Source: Amycolatopsis sp. 2-15
Lineage (GTDB): Bacteria; Actinomycetota; Actinomycetes; Mycobacteriales; Pseudonocardiaceae
Length of the DNA: 64,000 bases
NCBI RefSeq assembly: GCF_030285625.1
Contig: NZ_CP127294.1
Location: forward strand, 9,432,001-9,496,000
Direction of reading: 5' to 3'
The stretch's first letter is position 1. Every line of letters begins with the position of its first letter. Under the pieces are notes generated by a model, which saw only the letters and a list, made by a program, of their open reading frames with translations, did no database searches and was not told the origin of the DNA. Below, piece by piece: positions 9,402 to 17,449 of the stretch. Both the position numbers and the translations under genes were made by a program.

Positions 9402-10349
9402 GTGCGCGAGCACGACTACGAAGACCTTCACGCGTCCGATTTCGAGCGTCCCCGTCGCGGGCGGAGCTTCGGCGACGAACCCGAGCCGACCCGCCGGGGC
9501 CGGCTCACCGAGGGCGAGCGCATCCGGCTCGCCCAGGCACGCGACGACGCCTACACCGAGACCGACCTCCCGGACGGCGCCGATCGCTGGACCAACTGGG
9601 ACGACGCCGACCAAGGCCCCCACCCGAGGCCCGACTGGGTGATCACGGAGCTCGCCGCCGTCGACACCGACCTCGGTGTGCTCAAAACCGGCAAGGAGGC
9701 CGACGTCCACCTCCTGCGCCGCAACCTGCCCGAAACGGACGGCGTGCTCCTGGCCGCCAAGCGCTACCGCAGCGACGAGCACCGGCTGTTCCACCGCGAC
9801 GCCGGGTACCTCGAAGGCCGGCGCATGCGGCGCTCACGCGAGATGCGGGCCATGGCGGGCCGCACCTCCTTCGGGCGCAACCTGATCGCCGAGCAGTGGG
9901 CGGTCGCGGAGTTCGACGCGCTGAGTCGCTTGTGGACGATCGGGGCACCCGTGCCCTACCCCGTGCAGCGCCACGGGACCGAGCTGCTGCTGGAGTTCCT
10001 CGGCGAGCCCGACGGCACGGCCGCGCCCCGGCTGGCGCAGCTGCGCCCGGAGCACGACGAGCTGACCGAACTGTGGGAACAGGCCGTGTCGGCACTGGAA
10101 CTGCTCGCCACGCAACGGCTCGTGCACGGCGACTTGTCCGCGTACAACCTCCTGGTGCACGAAGGGCACCTGATGGTGATCGACCTCCCGCAGGTCGTCG
10201 ACCTCGTCGCGAACCCCCGCGGCCGCGACTTCCTGGAGCGCGACGTGCGCAACCTCGCGGGCTGGTTCCAGGCCCGTGGCCTGCCGGAACGCGTCACGAA
10301 CGTCGAGGATCTCGTGGCGGAGCTGGCCTACGCCGGAGGGGTGGGCTGA
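9402..10349 (+). CDS. RIO1-type atypical serine/threonine kinase
   Basis: 315 residues. Kinase features: VLKTGKEADVHL as nucleotide loop with AAKRYR as lysine strand, VHGDLSAYNLLV catalytic loop and VIDLPQVVD as the metal-binding DLPQ block, all RIO-type rather than ordinary Hanks-type. The first ~85 residues are charged and probably disordered. The GTG at 9402 has GAGGAG about 10 bases upstream and gives VREHDYEDLHASDFE; an upstream TTG/GTG extension has no ribosome site. In other organisms RIO kinases act in ribosome maturation, and adjacency to a DEAD-box RNA helicase fits an RNA-related role (inference). Confidence 0.9.
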   Translation: MREHDYEDLHASDFERPRRGRSFGDEPEPTRRGRLTEGERIRLAQARDDAYTETDLPDGADRWTNWDDADQGPHPRPDWVITELAAVDTDLGVLKTGKEADVHLLRRNLPETDGVLLAAKRYRSDEHRLFHRDAGYLEGRRMRRSREMRAMAGRTSFGRNLIAEQWAVAEFDALSRLWTIGAPVPYPVQRHGTELLLEFLGEPDGTAAPRLAQLRPEHDELTELWEQAVSALELLATQRLVHGDLSAYNLLVHEGHLMVIDLPQVVDLVANPRGRDFLERDVRNLAGWFQARGLPERVTNVEDLVAELAYAGGVG

Positions 10350-10712
10350 CCTGTCGGCGGTACTGTGGGTGGCGTCGCAAAACTGGGCCATTCGGCTGTG
10401 ACATCGACTGTGGCCCAGGACACGACTGCGACGCCGCCCACAACCGGACACCTGGGTGTGAAGCAGAAGCCCTGACTCCGGTACAGTGAACACAGACCGC
10501 AACCGGCGGCGTGGATGAGTTGGTGTCCGTCGCCTCCAAAGCCCACTGACGGGCTCGCGGTGAAATCCGAAGCATTTCCATCGGCGCTCGATGGCGGGAA
10601 CTCCTGAGTGCGCCGGGTCCGTCCCTGTGAAAGCCCATTGCACACCATCTTGCCCTGCCTGCGAGCGGGCAGCCCGGGCCTCCTTGTGACGTGCCACGTC
10701 CGAGAGGCATAA
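10350..10712 (+). promoter_or_regulatory. Long structured leader of the DEAD-box helicase gene
   Basis: 363 bases without a credible gene. A two-tier stem-loop sits at 10367-10439: outer arms 10367-10379 and 10427-10439 pair 12 of 13 plus one G-T, inner arms 10383-10390 and 10411-10418 pair perfectly (CTGGGCCA / TGGCCCAG). A smaller perfect hairpin (CCATCG..CGATGG) lies near 10580. A purine-rich GAGAGG precedes the GTG start at 10713. The first hairpin may end the kinase transcript, although no T-run follows, or may be part of the helicase 5' UTR. Helicase genes in other bacteria often have long leaders under cold or autoregulatory control; that is inference here. Confidence 0.5.
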
Positions 10713-12254
10713 GTGACAGTCACGTTCAACTCCGGCCATTCCGCTGCGTCGTCCCACTCGGGGCCGGGCCGCGGGGACCGTCCCGACCGCAAGCCGCGGC
10801 AGCGCCCGGCTCGCGAGGATTTCCTGCGCGACGACGCCGTCGAGACGGTGGCCACCAAGACCTTCGCTCAGCTCGGCCTGCCCGACGAGCTGCTGCGCGC
10901 GCTGGCGGAGGCCGGCATCAACTCGCCGTTCCCGATCCAGTCGGCGACGATCCCCGACGCGCTCGCGGGCCGCGACGTGCTGGGCCGCGCCCAGACCGGT
11001 TCCGGCAAGACGCTGGCGTTCGGCCTGGCCATCCTGGCCCGGCTCAACGGCGGCAAGGCCCGCCCGAAGCACCCGCGCGCGCTCGTGCTGGTGCCGACCC
11101 GCGAGCTGGCCATGCAGGTGGCCGACTCGCTGACCCCGCTCGCCAAGTCGCTCGGCCTGTGGTGCCGCACGGCCGTGGGCGGCATGGCCTTCACCCGTCA
11201 GGCCGACGCGCTCTCGCGTGGCGTCGACCTGCTCATCGCCACCCCGGGCCGGTTGTCGGACCACGTCCGGCAGGGCACCGCGTCGCTGAGCGACTGCAAC
11301 TTCATCGCGCTCGACGAGGCCGACCAGATGGCCGACATGGGCTTCATGCCGCAGGTGCGGGAGATCCTCGACCTCACCCCGCCGCGCGGCCAGCGGCTGC
11401 TGTTCTCGGCGACGCTCGACGGTGACGTCAACAAGCTGGTGAAGCAGTACCTCGCCGACCCGGTCACGCATTCGGTCGCGCCGTCGACCGCGAGCGTCGA
11501 CACCATGGACCACCACGTGCTCCAGGTTTCGCACCAGGACAAGCAGGACATCGTCACGCAGATCGGCGCCCGAGAGGGCCGCACGATCATGTTCGTGCGC
11601 ACCAAGCACCACGTCGACCGCCTCACCGAGCGGCTGCGTGAGCAGGGCGTGCACGCGGCGGCGCTGCACGGTGGCAAGACCCAGGGGCAGCGCAACCGCG
11701 TGCTGGCCGACTTCAAGGAAGGCCACACCCCGGTGCTGGTCGCCACGGACGTCGCCGCGCGCGGCATCCACGTGGACGACATCTCCCTGGTGCTGCACGT
11801 GGACCCGGCCGCGGACCACAAGGACTACCTGCACCGCGCGGGCCGCACGGCGCGCGCCGGTGCGTCGGGTGTCGTCGTCACGCTGGTGACGCACGATCAG
11901 AAGCGCACCGTCCGCCGGATGACCGACCGGGCCGGCGTGCGCGCCGAGACCACGGTCGTCCGCCCGGGCGACGCCGAGCTCTCGCGCATCACGGGTGCGC
12001 AGGAGCCGAGCGGCGAGCCGGTGATCGAGCGTCGCCGCGAGTCGCCGCGGCGCGGCGGTGGCCGGGGCTTCGGCGGTGGCCGCGAGCGCGGTGAGCGCAG
12101 CTACGGCGAGAACCGCGACCGCGGTGGTTACGGTTCGCGCGAAGGCCGCCCGAGCTTCGGCGGCCGTGGGCGTCAGCCGCGGACCGGGTCCGGCAACGGT
12201 GCGGGCCGCCCGCAGCGCCCGAGTCGGCCGCAGCGCCGTGGTTACGACAGCTGA
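10713..12254 (+). CDS. DEAD-box ATP-dependent RNA helicase
   Basis: 513 residues with the full helicase motif set: Q motif region (KTFAQLGL, then INSPFPIQSATIPDAL), motif I AQTGSGKT, Ia VPTREL, II LDEADQM, III SAT, IV IMFVRTK, V ATDVAARGIHVDD, VI HRAGRTARAG. The C-terminal ~90 residues are Arg/Gly-rich (GGGRGFGGGRERG), a typical nonspecific RNA-binding tail. It remodels RNA, probably during ribosome assembly or cold adaptation. The GTG at 10713 follows a GAGAGG site; residues 1-45 are a low-complexity lead-in. A strong intrinsic terminator follows at 12267. Confidence 0.96.
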   Translation: MTVTFNSGHSAASSHSGPGRGDRPDRKPRQRPAREDFLRDDAVETVATKTFAQLGLPDELLRALAEAGINSPFPIQSATIPDALAGRDVLGRAQTGSGKTLAFGLAILARLNGGKARPKHPRALVLVPTRELAMQVADSLTPLAKSLGLWCRTAVGGMAFTRQADALSRGVDLLIATPGRLSDHVRQGTASLSDCNFIALDEADQMADMGFMPQVREILDLTPPRGQRLLFSATLDGDVNKLVKQYLADPVTHSVAPSTASVDTMDHHVLQVSHQDKQDIVTQIGAREGRTIMFVRTKHHVDRLTERLREQGVHAAALHGGKTQGQRNRVLADFKEGHTPVLVATDVAARGIHVDDISLVLHVDPAADHKDYLHRAGRTARAGASGVVVTLVTHDQKRTVRRMTDRAGVRAETTVVRPGDAELSRITGAQEPSGEPVIERRRESPRRGGGRGFGGGRERGERSYGENRDRGGYGSREGRPSFGGRGRQPRTGSGNGAGRPQRPSRPQRRGYDS

Positions 12255-12266
12255 GTTTCCGTTCGA

Positions 12267-12300
12267 GGAAAAGCCCCGCCTTCGTGCGGGGCTTTTCCTT
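12267..12300 (+). terminator. Intrinsic terminator after DEAD-box helicase
   Basis: A perfect 13-bp stem, GGAAAAGCCCCGC at 12267-12279 with its complement at 12286-12298, encloses a 6-base loop and is followed by a short T-rich stretch (TTTGTG). The A/T flanks of the stem give it T-tract character on both strands. Confidence 0.9.
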
Positions 12301-12353
12301 TGTGTGGCAGGGCCCACGCTTTCCCGCGTGAGGCGGGTGGGACACTGCGGGAC

Positions 12354-13529
12354 GTGAACGCCATCCCGCAGCTGCCGCCCGAGAACGTCTTCGACTGGCT
12401 CGACACCGAGGCCGAGAAGCGCGCGGACGCGGGCCTGGTGCGACGGCTGCGGGCGCGGCCCGCGCAGGCGGACGAGCTTGACCTGGCCGGCAACGACTAC
12501 CTCGGCCTGGCCCGCGACAAGCGCGTCGTCGGCGCCGCCGCGGCCGCCGCCATGCGCTGGGGCGCGGGCGCCACGGGCTCGCGGCTCGTGACGGGGTCGA
12601 CCGAGCTGCACGCCGAGCTGGAGCTCGAGCTGGCCCGCTTCTGCGGCGCCCAGGCGGCGCTGGTGTTCTCCTCGGGCTTCGCCGCGAACCTCGGCGCGGT
12701 GACGGCGCTGTCCGGCGCCGAGTCGGCGATCGTCACGGACAAGTACATCCACGCGTCGCTCATCGAGGGCTGCCGCCTGTCGCGCGCCGACGTGGCGGCC
12801 GTGGCCCACGCGACGCCGTCGGCGATCCAGCACGCGCTGTCCACCCGCCGCAAGCCGCGCGCGCTCGTTGTCACGGACTCGGTGTTCTCCGTCGACGGCG
12901 ACCTCGCCCCGCTGGGTGAGCTCGCGGAAATCTGCCGCGGCGCGGGTGCCGCCCTGCTCGTCGACGACGCCCACGGCTTCGGTGTCCTCGGCGAAGGTGG
13001 CCGCGGCGCCGTCCACGCGGCCGGCCTGTCGGCCTCGCCGGACGTCGTCACCACCGTCACCCTGTCCAAGTCCCTCGGCGCCCAGGGCGGCGCCGTCATC
13101 GGCCCGCGGCGTGTGATCAAGCACCTCGTGGACACGGCGCGGAGTTTCATCTTCGACACCGCCCTCGCACCCGCCAGCGTCGCCGCCGCCCTCACGGCGC
13201 TGAACGTGCTGAAGGCCGACCCGTCGCTGCCCACGAAGGTGACCGACAACGCCGGCAACATCGCCATGCAGCTCAAGGCGGCCGGCCTGCGCGCCAGCCT
13301 CCCGGACGCCGCGGTGATCTCGGTGCAGGCTCCGTCCGCCGAGGCCGCCGTCACGTGGGCCGAGTCCTGCGCCGACCAGGGCATCCGCGTCGGCTGCTTC
13401 CGCCCGCCATCCGTCCCGGACGGCATCTCGCGCCTGCGCCTCACCGCCCGCGCCGACCTCACCGAGGCGGACGTGGACCGCGCCGTGAAGGTCATCACCG
13501 CGACGGCTCCGCGAGGAGCTGCTGCTTAG
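12354..13529 (+). CDS. bioF: 8-amino-7-oxononanoate synthase-type PLP enzyme
   Basis: 391 residues of the alpha-oxoamine synthase family. Visible: LDLAGNDYLGLA near 40, ATGSRLVTGSTELHAELE, VFSSGFAANLGAV, VTDSVFSVDGDLAPL, LLVDDAHGFGVLGEGGRG with the PLP-contacting Asp-Ala-His, and TLSKSLGAQGG with the Schiff-base lysine. The reaction condenses an amino acid with an acyl thioester; for BioF this is L-alanine plus pimeloyl-ACP in biotin synthesis. No other bio gene is nearby, so a related synthase such as KBL is possible, but the motif pattern favours BioF. GTG start at 12354. Its stop overlaps the stop of the convergent GNAT gene by four bases. Confidence 0.85.
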   Translation: MNAIPQLPPENVFDWLDTEAEKRADAGLVRRLRARPAQADELDLAGNDYLGLARDKRVVGAAAAAAMRWGAGATGSRLVTGSTELHAELELELARFCGAQAALVFSSGFAANLGAVTALSGAESAIVTDKYIHASLIEGCRLSRADVAAVAHATPSAIQHALSTRRKPRALVVTDSVFSVDGDLAPLGELAEICRGAGAALLVDDAHGFGVLGEGGRGAVHAAGLSASPDVVTTVTLSKSLGAQGGAVIGPRRVIKHLVDTARSFIFDTALAPASVAAALTALNVLKADPSLPTKVTDNAGNIAMQLKAAGLRASLPDAAVISVQAPSAEAAVTWAESCADQGIRVGCFRPPSVPDGISRLRLTARADLTEADVDRAVKVITATAPRGAAA

Positions 13530-13978
13530 GAGGCGGCAGGGTCCTTCGCCGGGCGGCGCATGGTGATGTGCGGGATGCCGTCGTCGAGGAACTCGTCGCC
13601 TTCGGGGATGAAGCCGAAGCGCGCGTACAGACGCTGGGCGTAGGTCTGCGCGTCCAGGACGAACTCACCCGAAGCGCCGGCCAGCGCGGCCTCCATCAGC
13701 GACGCCGCAAGGCCATGGCCGCGGGCTGAAGCGGCCGTGACGACGCGGCCGATGCGGGCGACGCCATCCGGATCGGCGAGGACGCGCAGGTACGCCGTGA
13801 CCTCGCCGGCGGGGTCGGTGAACCACAGGTGCCGCGTCGACGGGAGCAGGTCACGCCCGTCGACGTCGCCGTAAGCGCATTCCTGCTCGACGACGAACAC
13901 GTCGGCGCGCAGGCGGAGGATCGCGTAGAGCTGGGCGGCGGTGAGTTCGGGGCCGGTCGCGTGGTGCGGGGTCGTCAC
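13526..13978 (-). CDS. ElaA-like GNAT N-acetyltransferase
   Basis: 150 residues with ElaA-type features: LTAAQLYAILRLRADVFVVEQEC near the N-terminus, IGRVVTAASARGHGLAASLME as the acetyl-CoA loop, and QTYAQRLYARFGFIPEGDEFLDDGIPH (split as QTYAQRLYARFGFIP and DDGIPH) at the end. The length is that of the family. The acceptor is unknown. It starts with GTG at 13978. The TAA stop overlaps the bioF TAG stop, so no terminator separates the convergent genes. Confidence 0.9.
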   Translation of the reverse strand: MTTPHHATGPELTAAQLYAILRLRADVFVVEQECAYGDVDGRDLLPSTRHLWFTDPAGEVTAYLRVLADPDGVARIGRVVTAASARGHGLAASLMEAALAGASGEFVLDAQTYAQRLYARFGFIPEGDEFLDDGIPHITMRRPAKDPAAS

Positions 13979-14025
13979 GACCCCTGCTTAACACAGCTCA
14001 GCCGAGGACCCGCCGCGGGGACAGC

Positions 14026-14850
14026 TCAGCCCAGGATCCGCGCCTGCGACTGCGCCGCGATGTCGTCGGCGTACGTCGAGACGCGGGTGTACACGCCGGG
14101 CTTGCCGGCCTTCGCGCAGCCGTCGCCGAAGGAGACGATGCCGATGAGAGTGTCGCCGACCACGAGGGGGCCGCCGGAGTCGCCCTGGCAGGCGTCGATA
14201 CCGCCGTCCGGGTAGCCGGCGCAGACCATGCTCGACGGGTCGTACGTGTCGTACGCCGTCTTGCACGTGGAATCGCTGACCAGCGGCACGACGGCGCTGC
14301 GCAGGTAGTCGGAACGGTCGCCGCCGTCGGCGACGCGGCCCCAGCCGAGCACGGTGGCCTGGGTGCCGTCGGCGTACTCCGCGCGGTCGCTCGCCGCCGC
14401 GATCTTCGCCGGCCGGTACGGCAGCTGGCCGCGCACGCTCAACACCGCGACGTCGGCACCCTTAGTCGGGTCGGAGAAGTCCGGGTCGACCCACTCGCGC
14501 GACACGGTGAGCACCACGCCGTCGTTCGTGCGCTTGTCCTGGCGGCCCGCGACCACGCGAACGTTGTTGCTGGGCAACGCCGCGGCGCAGTGCGCGGCCG
14601 TCGCGACCGCCGTGGAGCTCACGATCACGGCGCCGCAGAACTGGTTCCCGTTCTGGTCGGCGAGATACACCGCGTACGGGTGGTCGGACAGCGTGGCCTC
14701 GTCGCCGCCGACGATCCGCGGCTGCGCGCCGGAGGGCGGCGTCGGAGCGTCCTGTGCCGACGCCGTGCTGACCGCGATCGGCACCGTCACCGCGGTCACG
14801 AGCAGGGCCCCGGCCGCGAGAAGGAGCGGACGACGGAACTTGGCGGGCAT
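14026..14850 (-). CDS. Secreted trypsin-like serine protease (S1 family)
   Basis: 274 residues. A Sec signal peptide (MPAKFRRPLLLAAGALLVTAVTV to ASA, about 1-33) and a short propeptide precede IVGGDEA, the mature N-terminus that inserts into the active site after cleavage. The triad is visible as TAAHC (His), ADVAVLSV (Asp) and GDSGGPLV (Ser). Cysteine pairs suit an extracellular fold. The ATG at 14850 starts a normal signal peptide; an ATG further up at 14931 would put a repeat-encoded Cys/Pro-rich stretch before it. The 5' leader contains a short tandem repeat (14871-14930). Confidence 0.93.
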   Translation of the reverse strand: MPAKFRRPLLLAAGALLVTAVTVPIAVSTASAQDAPTPPSGAQPRIVGGDEATLSDHPYAVYLADQNGNQFCGAVIVSSTAVATAAHCAAALPSNNVRVVAGRQDKRTNDGVVLTVSREWVDPDFSDPTKGADVAVLSVRGQLPYRPAKIAAASDRAEYADGTQATVLGWGRVADGGDRSDYLRSAVVPLVSDSTCKTAYDTYDPSSMVCAGYPDGGIDACQGDSGGPLVVGDTLIGIVSFGDGCAKAGKPGVYTRVSTYADDIAAQSQARILG

Positions 14851-14870
14851 GCGATTCCCCTTCGGCAGAG

Positions 14871-14930
14871 CATTCGACCAAGGCATTCGACCAAGGCATT
14901 CGGCAGGACATTCGGCAAGGCAATTCGGCA
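14871..14930. repeat. 12-13 bp tandem repeat upstream of the protease gene
   Basis: Five tandem units: CATTCGACCAAGG twice (14871-14883 and 14884-14896, identical), then CATTCGGCAGGA, CATTCGGCAAGG and CAATTCGGCA. The array lies 20 to 80 bases upstream of the protease start, where the promoter or 5' UTR should be. Confidence 0.85.
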
Positions 14931-15058
14931 TGAGCGAGCAGCGGGATCGCGGCGCGTGAACGAGCAGCCGCGATTACCCTAAACGGAGCAGGCCCGAAAT
15001 GGTGTCACTGGAACGGGTGGACTCAGCGCTCACGGAGCGCGTTTGATTGGCTGGTTCC

Positions 15059-15928
15059 ATGCGACGGAGAGCGACGGCCGCGGCCGGCACCCTGATCACG
15101 TTCCTGCTGGTCGGCTGCAGCCCGCCGGCCCCGGCCGCGCTCTCGGTCGCGCCCGAACCACCGTCACCGAGCGCGACGAGCCGGACGAGCGCCCCACTCC
15201 CGACAACCCGGACAGCGACGAGCACACCGCCCGTCACCTGGCAGGTGGGTGCACGCCCGCTCCCCCGCCGTCCCGACGGCTTCGGCGAAATCCTCCCGAC
15301 TCCACCCGAACTGGTGAACCGCGCCCTGCCGACGCGGGATTTCCTGCCGCCGCCGGCCGGCAGCGCCTACTCGTCGAAGATCGTCCCCGTCCCCGCCGAC
15401 GTGCTCGCGCGCAGCACCTGGCAGGCCGCGTGCCCGGTGAAGTCGACGGACCTGCGGTACGTCACGCTCTCCTTCTGGGGCTTCGACGGCCGCGCCCACA
15501 CCGGCGAGCTGCTCGTGAACCGCACCGGCGCGCAGGCCGTCGTCACGGCGTTCGGCCGGCTCTTCGCGGAACGGTTCCCGCTGGAGGAGATGCGCGTCAC
15601 CAGCCCTGAGGAGCTCGACGCGCCACCCACCGGCGACGGCAACGACACGAGCGCCTTCGTCTGCCGTCCCGTCCGCGGGGAGACGAACTGGTCGGCCCAC
15701 GCGTACGGGCTGGCCGTGGACGTGAACCCGTTCTGCAACCCGTACACGAAGGGACCGCTGGTGCTGCCCGAGCTGGCGTCGGCATACCTGGACCGCTCGC
15801 GCGTGCGGCCGGGCATGGTCGTCGCGGGCGGACCGGTCGTGCGCGACTTCGCCGCCGTCGGCTGGAGCTGGGGCGGCGCGTGGACCTCGCCGGTGGACCG
15901 GATGCACTTCACAGCCACGGGGCACTGA
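15059..15928 (+). CDS. M15-type (VanY/D-Ala-D-Ala carboxypeptidase-like) lipoprotein
   Basis: 289 residues. A lipobox LLVGCS near residue 17 predicts lipid anchoring outside the membrane, followed by a Ser/Thr/Pro-rich linker to about residue 65. The C-terminal part has SAHAYGLAVDVNPFCNP and DRMHFTATGH, the HxxxxxxD and final His zinc ligands of Peptidase_M15_4-type domains. Expected role: trimming peptidoglycan stem peptides at the cell surface. The ATG at 15059 gives MRRRATAAAG, a typical start of such signals; no strong ribosome site is seen. It is divergent from the protease gene and followed by mtr 75 bases later. Confidence 0.85.
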   Translation: MRRRATAAAGTLITFLLVGCSPPAPAALSVAPEPPSPSATSRTSAPLPTTRTATSTPPVTWQVGARPLPRRPDGFGEILPTPPELVNRALPTRDFLPPPAGSAYSSKIVPVPADVLARSTWQAACPVKSTDLRYVTLSFWGFDGRAHTGELLVNRTGAQAVVTAFGRLFAERFPLEEMRVTSPEELDAPPTGDGNDTSAFVCRPVRGETNWSAHAYGLAVDVNPFCNPYTKGPLVLPELASAYLDRSRVRPGMVVAGGPVVRDFAAVGWSWGGAWTSPVDRMHFTATGH

Positions 15929-16003
15929 CCGCGGGAACACCCAGTGGGGCCGCGCAGTTGACTAGGCTGGGGAACGCCCGTTCTGCAAGCTTCGGAGGAG
16001 ACA

Positions 16004-17398
16004 GTGCCGCACTACGACTTGGTGGTTGTCGGAACGGGGTCGGGCAACTCGATCCTGGACGACCGCTTCACGCACCTCAAGACGGCGATCGTCGAGAAGG
16101 GGGCGTTCGGCGGCACCTGCCTGAACGTGGGCTGCATTCCCACCAAGATGTTCGTCTACACCGCCGACGTGGCCGCGACCCCGTCGCACAGCTCTCGATT
16201 CGGTGTGGACCAGGAGCTGAAGGGCGTGCGCTGGCCCGACGTGCGCGACCGCATCTTCGACCGCATCGACCCGATCTCGGTCGGCGGCGCGGAATACCGC
16301 AAGAGCCACGCGGACAACGACCACGTGGACGTCTACGCGGGCGAAGGCCGCTTCACCGGCATGAAGGAACTGCGCGTCTCCTACTCCGACGGGCGTCCCG
16401 ACGACGTGCTCACGGCCGACCGGTTCGTGCTGGCCGCCGGTGGCCGCGCGGCCGTGCCGGACATCCCGGGCCTCGCCGAAGTCGGCTTCCACACCTCCGA
16501 GTCGATCATGCGGCTCGACGTCCTGCCGAAGCGCATGACCATCCTCGGCGGCGGGTACATCGCGGCGGAGTTCGCGCACGTCTTCGCGTCGTTCGACGTG
16601 GAGGTCACCGTGATCGTGCGCTCGGGCGCCATGCTGCGCAACGAGGACGAGGACGTGAGCTCGCGTTTCACCGAGCTGGCCGCCAAGCGGTTCGACGTGC
16701 GGCTCGACAGCATGGTGGTCAACGCGCGCCGCGAGAGCACCGGGATCAAGCTCGACCTCGAAGGTCCCGCGGGCACCGAGACGCTGGAAACGGACGCGAT
16801 CCTGGTCGCCATCGGCCGGCTGCCCAACACCGACGTGCTCGACGTCGCCGCCACCGGCGTCACCACGATGGCCAGCGGCCACGCGATCGTGGACGACTAC
16901 CAGGAGACGGTGGTCCCGGGCATCTACGCGCTGGGCGACATCTCGTCGCCGTACGAGCTGAAGCACGTGGCCAACCACGAAGCCCGGGTGGTGCAACACA
17001 ATCTGCTGCACCCGGACGACCGCATCAAGGCCGACCACCGCTTCGTGCCGCACGCGGTCTTCACCTCCCCGCAGATCGCTTCGGTCGGCCTGACCGAGCA
17101 GGACGCGCGCGCTCGCGGTGTGTCCTACGTGGTGTCCAAACAGGACTACGCCGGCATCGCCTACGGCTGGGCCATGGAGGACACGACGGGCTTCGCCAAG
17201 CTCCTCGCCGACCCCGCCACCGGCCAGCTGCTCGGTGCCCACATCATCGGCCCGCAGGCCTCGTCGGTGATCCAGCCGCTCATCCAGGCCATGAGCTTCG
17301 GCCTCGACGCCCGCACCATGGCGCGCGGCCAGTACTGGATCCACCCGGCGATGCCGGAGCTGATCGAGAACGCGCTGCTGAACCTGCCGTTGAACTGA
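16004..17398 (+). CDS. mtr: Mycothione reductase
   Basis: 464 residues of the pyridine nucleotide-disulfide reductase family. FAD motif DLVVVGTGSGNSILD (residues 4-18), redox-active GGTCLNVGCIPTKMFVYTA (about 38-56), NAD(P) motif MTILGGGYIAAEFAHV, FAD-binding YALGDI, and the C-terminal interface WIHPAMPELIENALL with the catalytic His. The GTGSGNS variant and IPTKMF separate mycothione reductases from glutathione reductases. It reduces mycothiol disulfide with NADPH in the cytoplasm, which marks the organism as a mycothiol user. GTG start with GGAGGA eight bases upstream. A strong terminator follows. Confidence 0.95.
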   Translation: MPHYDLVVVGTGSGNSILDDRFTHLKTAIVEKGAFGGTCLNVGCIPTKMFVYTADVAATPSHSSRFGVDQELKGVRWPDVRDRIFDRIDPISVGGAEYRKSHADNDHVDVYAGEGRFTGMKELRVSYSDGRPDDVLTADRFVLAAGGRAAVPDIPGLAEVGFHTSESIMRLDVLPKRMTILGGGYIAAEFAHVFASFDVEVTVIVRSGAMLRNEDEDVSSRFTELAAKRFDVRLDSMVVNARRESTGIKLDLEGPAGTETLETDAILVAIGRLPNTDVLDVAATGVTTMASGHAIVDDYQETVVPGIYALGDISSPYELKHVANHEARVVQHNLLHPDDRIKADHRFVPHAVFTSPQIASVGLTEQDARARGVSYVVSKQDYAGIAYGWAMEDTTGFAKLLADPATGQLLGAHIIGPQASSVIQPLIQAMSFGLDARTMARGQYWIHPAMPELIENALLNLPLN

Positions 17399-17408
17399 GC
17401 CCATGGCA

Positions 17409-17444
17409 CGACAAAGGCCTCCCCGCGCGGGGAGGCCTTTGTCG
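17409..17444. terminator. Bidirectional terminator between mtr and MFS gene
   Basis: Near-continuous palindrome: CGACAAAGGCCTCCCC pairs with GGGGAGGCCTTTGTCG around a 4-base GCGC core. It serves the two convergent genes, ending at 17398 and 17450. Confidence 0.92.
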
Positions 17445-17449
17445 TGTGC

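Noticed and set aside
9834..13124. 1096-residue minus-strand open frame over the kinase, helicase and AONS-type genes
   Set aside because: It is a mirror frame of three well-supported plus-strand genes and shows only low-complexity Arg/Val/Ala sequence.
14851..14931. Longer protease start at 14931
   Set aside because: It would place a repeat-encoded Cys/Pro-rich stretch before a normal signal peptide that already starts at 14850.
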